A stretch of DNA of 64,000 bases from Bacteroidota bacterium (GTDB lineage: Bacteria; Bacteroidota; Bacteroidia; Bacteroidales; F082): NCBI GenBank assembly GCA_018830105.1, contig JAHJTC010000004.1:1-64000 (forward strand). Direction: 5' to 3'. Position 1 is the stretch's first letter. Each line of letters opens with the position of its first letter. The notes beneath the pieces were generated by a model, which was not told where the DNA came from, did no database searches, and saw only the letters and a program-made list of their open reading frames with translations. The position numbers and the translations under genes are program-made. This document shows, piece after piece, positions 62,501-64,000 of this stretch.

Positions 62501-63372
62501 CTGGTAACATTGGCAGCAAAATCAGCAGTGAGCATGCCTTCGGGCACATTATTAATGGTGTAGTTTCCATTGATATCAGTTGTGGCGGATAATCCTGCAA
62601 TACTAACGAGGGCATTTTCAATTGGAGATCCGGTTGAAGCATCTGTTACATAGCCCGTTAGTGTTGAGCCTTCAGCTGCTTCTGTGCTGATTTCAATATC
62701 ATCCAACATAAAGATAAAGGCATCGTTGGATACACATTGTATGCCGATATACACAGTTTGTCCGTCGTACTGCGACAGGTCGAAAGTTTTCTGCTGCCAA
62801 GCCGTAGCAGGGGCTTCAAGATAGCTTCCTGATGAGATAATCGTAAAATCACCCGGATCGGTGCCTGAAGTGGAAACGCCTACACGATAGCGCTCCAGTC
62901 CATAATCGGAAGTGTACGACTTAACCCAAAATGATAGACTTGAGTTAGTCCCCAAATCAGCTTCAGGGCTGATGATCCAGTCATTGTTTGGAGGGGTGAC
63001 GCTGGCAAAGCAGGCAGCAAATTTACTGCCCGAATGGGGCTGAATAGCATCATCATCTGTCATGGCTGGTTCCGTTGCAGCAGGATTGAAAACAATGAAT
63101 GACATCGGTGCGTATTCATTAAGGAAATCAATGCCTTCAAAACCATAGGTTTCGCTGCCGTCAACATCAATCAAAGTCCATGGACTAAAATTGATGGAAA
63201 AGTTGGTGTAATCTTCGAAGCTATCAGAATAATTCTGTACAGATTTTGTTTGAACAGGATTGGTATTGAGGACTTCAAAATTTTGTGGATGGCCTATGTG
63301 GCGCATGGATTGTGCGATGATGCTGCTCCATCCAAACAGCAAAATGGTAATCAAAAGTAGATGTTTTTTCAT
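59515..63372 (-). CDS. Modular secreted protein with T9SS type A sorting domain, 1285 aa
   Basis: A signal peptide (1-20, ending IIAQ) is followed by an adhesin-like jelly-roll domain (about 50-230; [23 protein letters not shown]). Then come three near-identical modules of about 320 aa. Each has a CarboxypepD_reg-like domain (TGxVTDAxTGxPIExAxVSVAGLS) interrupted by a PKD-like start, a segment beginning [22 protein letters not shown] and a PKD domain (WxWNFGDG). The end (about 1205-1285) is [15 protein letters not shown] ... [21 protein letters not shown], the type A sorting domain. Predicted to be T9SS-exported and cell-surface attached. It may bind carbohydrate or protein; no enzyme motif was seen. 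Confidence 0.9.
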   Translation of the reverse strand: MKKHLLLITILLFGWSSIIAQSMRHIGHPQNFEVLNTNPVQTKSVQNYSDSFEDYTNFSINFSPWTLIDVDGSETYGFEGIDFLNEYAPMSFIVFNPAATEPAMTDDDAIQPHSGSKFAACFASVTPPNNDWIISPEADLGTNSSLSFWVKSYTSDYGLERYRVGVSTSGTDPGDFTIISSGSYLEAPATAWQQKTFDLSQYDGQTVYIGIQCVSNDAFIFMLDDIEISTEAAEGSTLTGYVTDASTGSPIENALVSIAGLSATTDINGNYTINNVPEGMLTADFAANVTSGEAPLNVNFFDYSSDGSHTVSCSKTGYTTYVNNNVDIPVNGTLNLDISLSPTLNTGQMRFVLNWGATPEDLDSHLRTPEIEGSSYHVSYMDEGSATSAPYAALDVDDTDGYGPETITIYDIFSGTYQYYIHNYSEEPAITTSQAVVQIYNDAGLLQTLQVPTTGTGLYWYVCDVNGSTGQLTIHNVIQENEPGATTKTIYPPKVKPTRDVVSWLWNFGDGTTSTLQNPSHTYTTAGSYTVSLTVSNGSASDTETKTNYITVTGGGGGTGTLTGMVTDAFNGEPIEGAEVSVAGLSTLTDASGNYLIENIPTGMLYAEFVANITSGEAPLSVNFSDLSSDGANTVSCSKTGYTTYINNQVAIPDGGSLTLNISLSTTLAEGQMRFVINWGPDPSDLDSHLKTPEIEGNNYHVYYSDPGSATAAPYAALDHDITSGYGPETITIYDFFSGTYYYYIYKYAGNGEITSSQAVVQIYNDAGILQTLQAPTTGTGRYWYVCDVNGSTGQLTIHNVIQETEPGNTKATVYPPKETTPAKDIISWQWNFGDGSTSTLQNPTHTYMQAGVYTVTLTVDNGTTSDSQTKTDYINVTGSAGTGSLTGMVTDALTGDPVEGAEVSVAGLSDITDAEGNYLIDNVPIGTLSANFNANPTSGQSPLLVNFFDQSTENSSTVTCSKTDYNTYSNNQVIIPQDGTLTLNISLSPTLATGQMRFVLNWGADPRDLDSHLNTPEIEGNTYHIYYSDQGSIESAPYAALDHDITSGYGPETMTIYEKFPGTYQYYIYKYAGDGPITASQAVVQIYGQNGLLQTLQVPTNGTGDYWYVCDINGSTSQLTIRNVIQDNAPGNVRFEMPEKTRNPLTITSWLWNFGDGNTASIQNPTHTYSVNGTYTVSLTVTDNNGYSNTETKTAFIQVGPQSLDEQEVALLKIYPQPADNQITIESEEAIQQIRITDLSGKLLLQKQFDTKKITLNVDFLKNGVYLILVDTERGMIFKKITVR

Positions 63373-63689
63373 AGTCCGGATATTTTAGGCGGTTTAAGCC
63401 CCTAAAGGTAAAGTGTTCATCTGCTTTAATCAATAGCGAATAATAAATAAAAGGCTACGTTTAATAAATTGATTTCTAAAACTCATTTTTTTTATAGCCG
63501 TCTACCACTTTCAAATAAACAATAACCGACCTTTAGAACGGAATTGGTTCGTGCAAAATAAACTGGTCAAAACAAAATACTAAGCCTGCAAAATAATACC
63601 AATTCTAAAGGCTGACAAATTGGGCTCTAAGCCTTTTTCATCAAAACCTGATCGTATATTTTGCAGGCTAATAGCAAGCGTTCATTGAC
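63373..63689. other. Intergenic region with a 14-bp inverted repeat
   Basis: AAGCCTGCAAAATA at about 63581 is answered by TATTTTGCAGGCT at about 63656. The loop is long (about 60 nt). It may help end transcription of the M13 gene. Otherwise nothing is seen. Confidence 0.4.
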
Positions 63690-64000
63690 TTACCAAATTC
63701 TGGCTCTTTCTTCGGCGGGAATATAGAGTTTGTTTTCGGGGCTTATAGCGAAGGCTTCGTAGAATTGATCCATATTAAATACAGGGCGATTCACACGCGC
63801 CAATGCCGGGCTGTGTACATCCTCCTGCAGGTTTCTGAGTAACGATTTCTCACGGATATTTGAGCGCCAGATTTGGGCATAGGCCATAAAGAAACGCTGT
63901 TCGGGTGTGAAACCGTCAATAGTTTCCTGTTTTTGCTCCTCAGCAGCCAAATTCATGGCATCCCAGGCGATGTGCAACCCACCGAGATCGGCAATGTTTT
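63690..64000 (-). CDS. M13-family (PepO/neprilysin-like) metallopeptidase, C-terminal fragment
   Basis: Only the last 103 residues are inside the window; the gene runs past 64000. Reading in from the edge gives NIADLGGLHIAWDAMN, then GFTPEQRFFMAYAQIWRS, then ARVNRPVFNMDQFYEAFAIS, and it ends AEERARIW. ENIADLGG is the conserved third-zinc-ligand motif of M13 peptidases, and RVNRP...FYEAF is their C-terminal signature. These enzymes are typically secreted or periplasmic oligopeptidases. The HExxH motif lies outside the window. Confidence 0.88.
   Translation of the reverse strand, partial: NIADLGGLHIAWDAMNLAAEEQKQETIDGFTPEQRFFMAYAQIWRSNIREKSLLRNLQEDVHSPALARVNRPVFNMDQFYEAFAISPENKLYIPAEERARIW

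Overview
The window looks like chromosome of a Bacteroidota (Bacteroidales-like) bacterium. It carries a type IX secretion (T9SS) cargo protein with a type B sorting domain next to a PorP/SprF-family gene, a second cargo with a type A sorting domain, a GWxTD-domain protein, -7 boxes of the TAnnTTTG type and very few strong Shine-Dalgarno sites. No rRNA or species-level marker is present, so I stop at the phylum.

Region 1 (about 1-26.5 kb) is accessory. Every recognisable gene is on the minus strand. The genes fall into blocks: an unknown gene (133-684); a PHP/SMC-type ATPase (1201-3795); a small lipoprotein (4097-4465); a TetR-controlled RND/acyltransferase/glycosyltransferase/outer-membrane operon (13553-4880); a metal-transport-like set (17224-14037); and a type III restriction-modification system with an RloC/PrrC-like candidate anticodon nuclease (24665-17683). 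A tyrosine recombinase (26466-25018) sits at the head. The blocks are separated by two families of structured repeats that I consider the main discovery. Family (i) is a 70-140 bp imperfect palindrome with AAC...GTT ends, resembling integron attC sites, always in the same orientation. Family (ii) is a 60-65 bp hairpin whose stems covary between six copies. Three blocks have the order (i)-(ii)-cargo-(ii)-(i). I propose an integron-like or related recombination-built array with large, often multi-gene, partly defensive cargo.

Region 2 (26.5-27.7 kb) is non-coding, with a 15-copy 21-bp minisatellite and other simple repeats. Region 3 (27.7-49.7 kb) is a two-gene unit: a giant T9SS-type surface protein of about 6,930 residues (about 56 Cys-containing repeats, about 21 PKD domains, type B sorting domain) and a PorP/SprF-like partner.

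Region 4 (50-64 kb) looks like ordinary chromosome: tRNA-Ser(UGA), a GWxTD protein, a lipid A-type acyltransferase, a family 2 glycosyltransferase, AroQ, tRNA-Ser(CGA) beside a palindromic repeat cluster, a small acyltransferase, a two-domain M16 peptidase, a modular T9SS type A protein and the C-terminal end of an M13 peptidase cut by the window edge.
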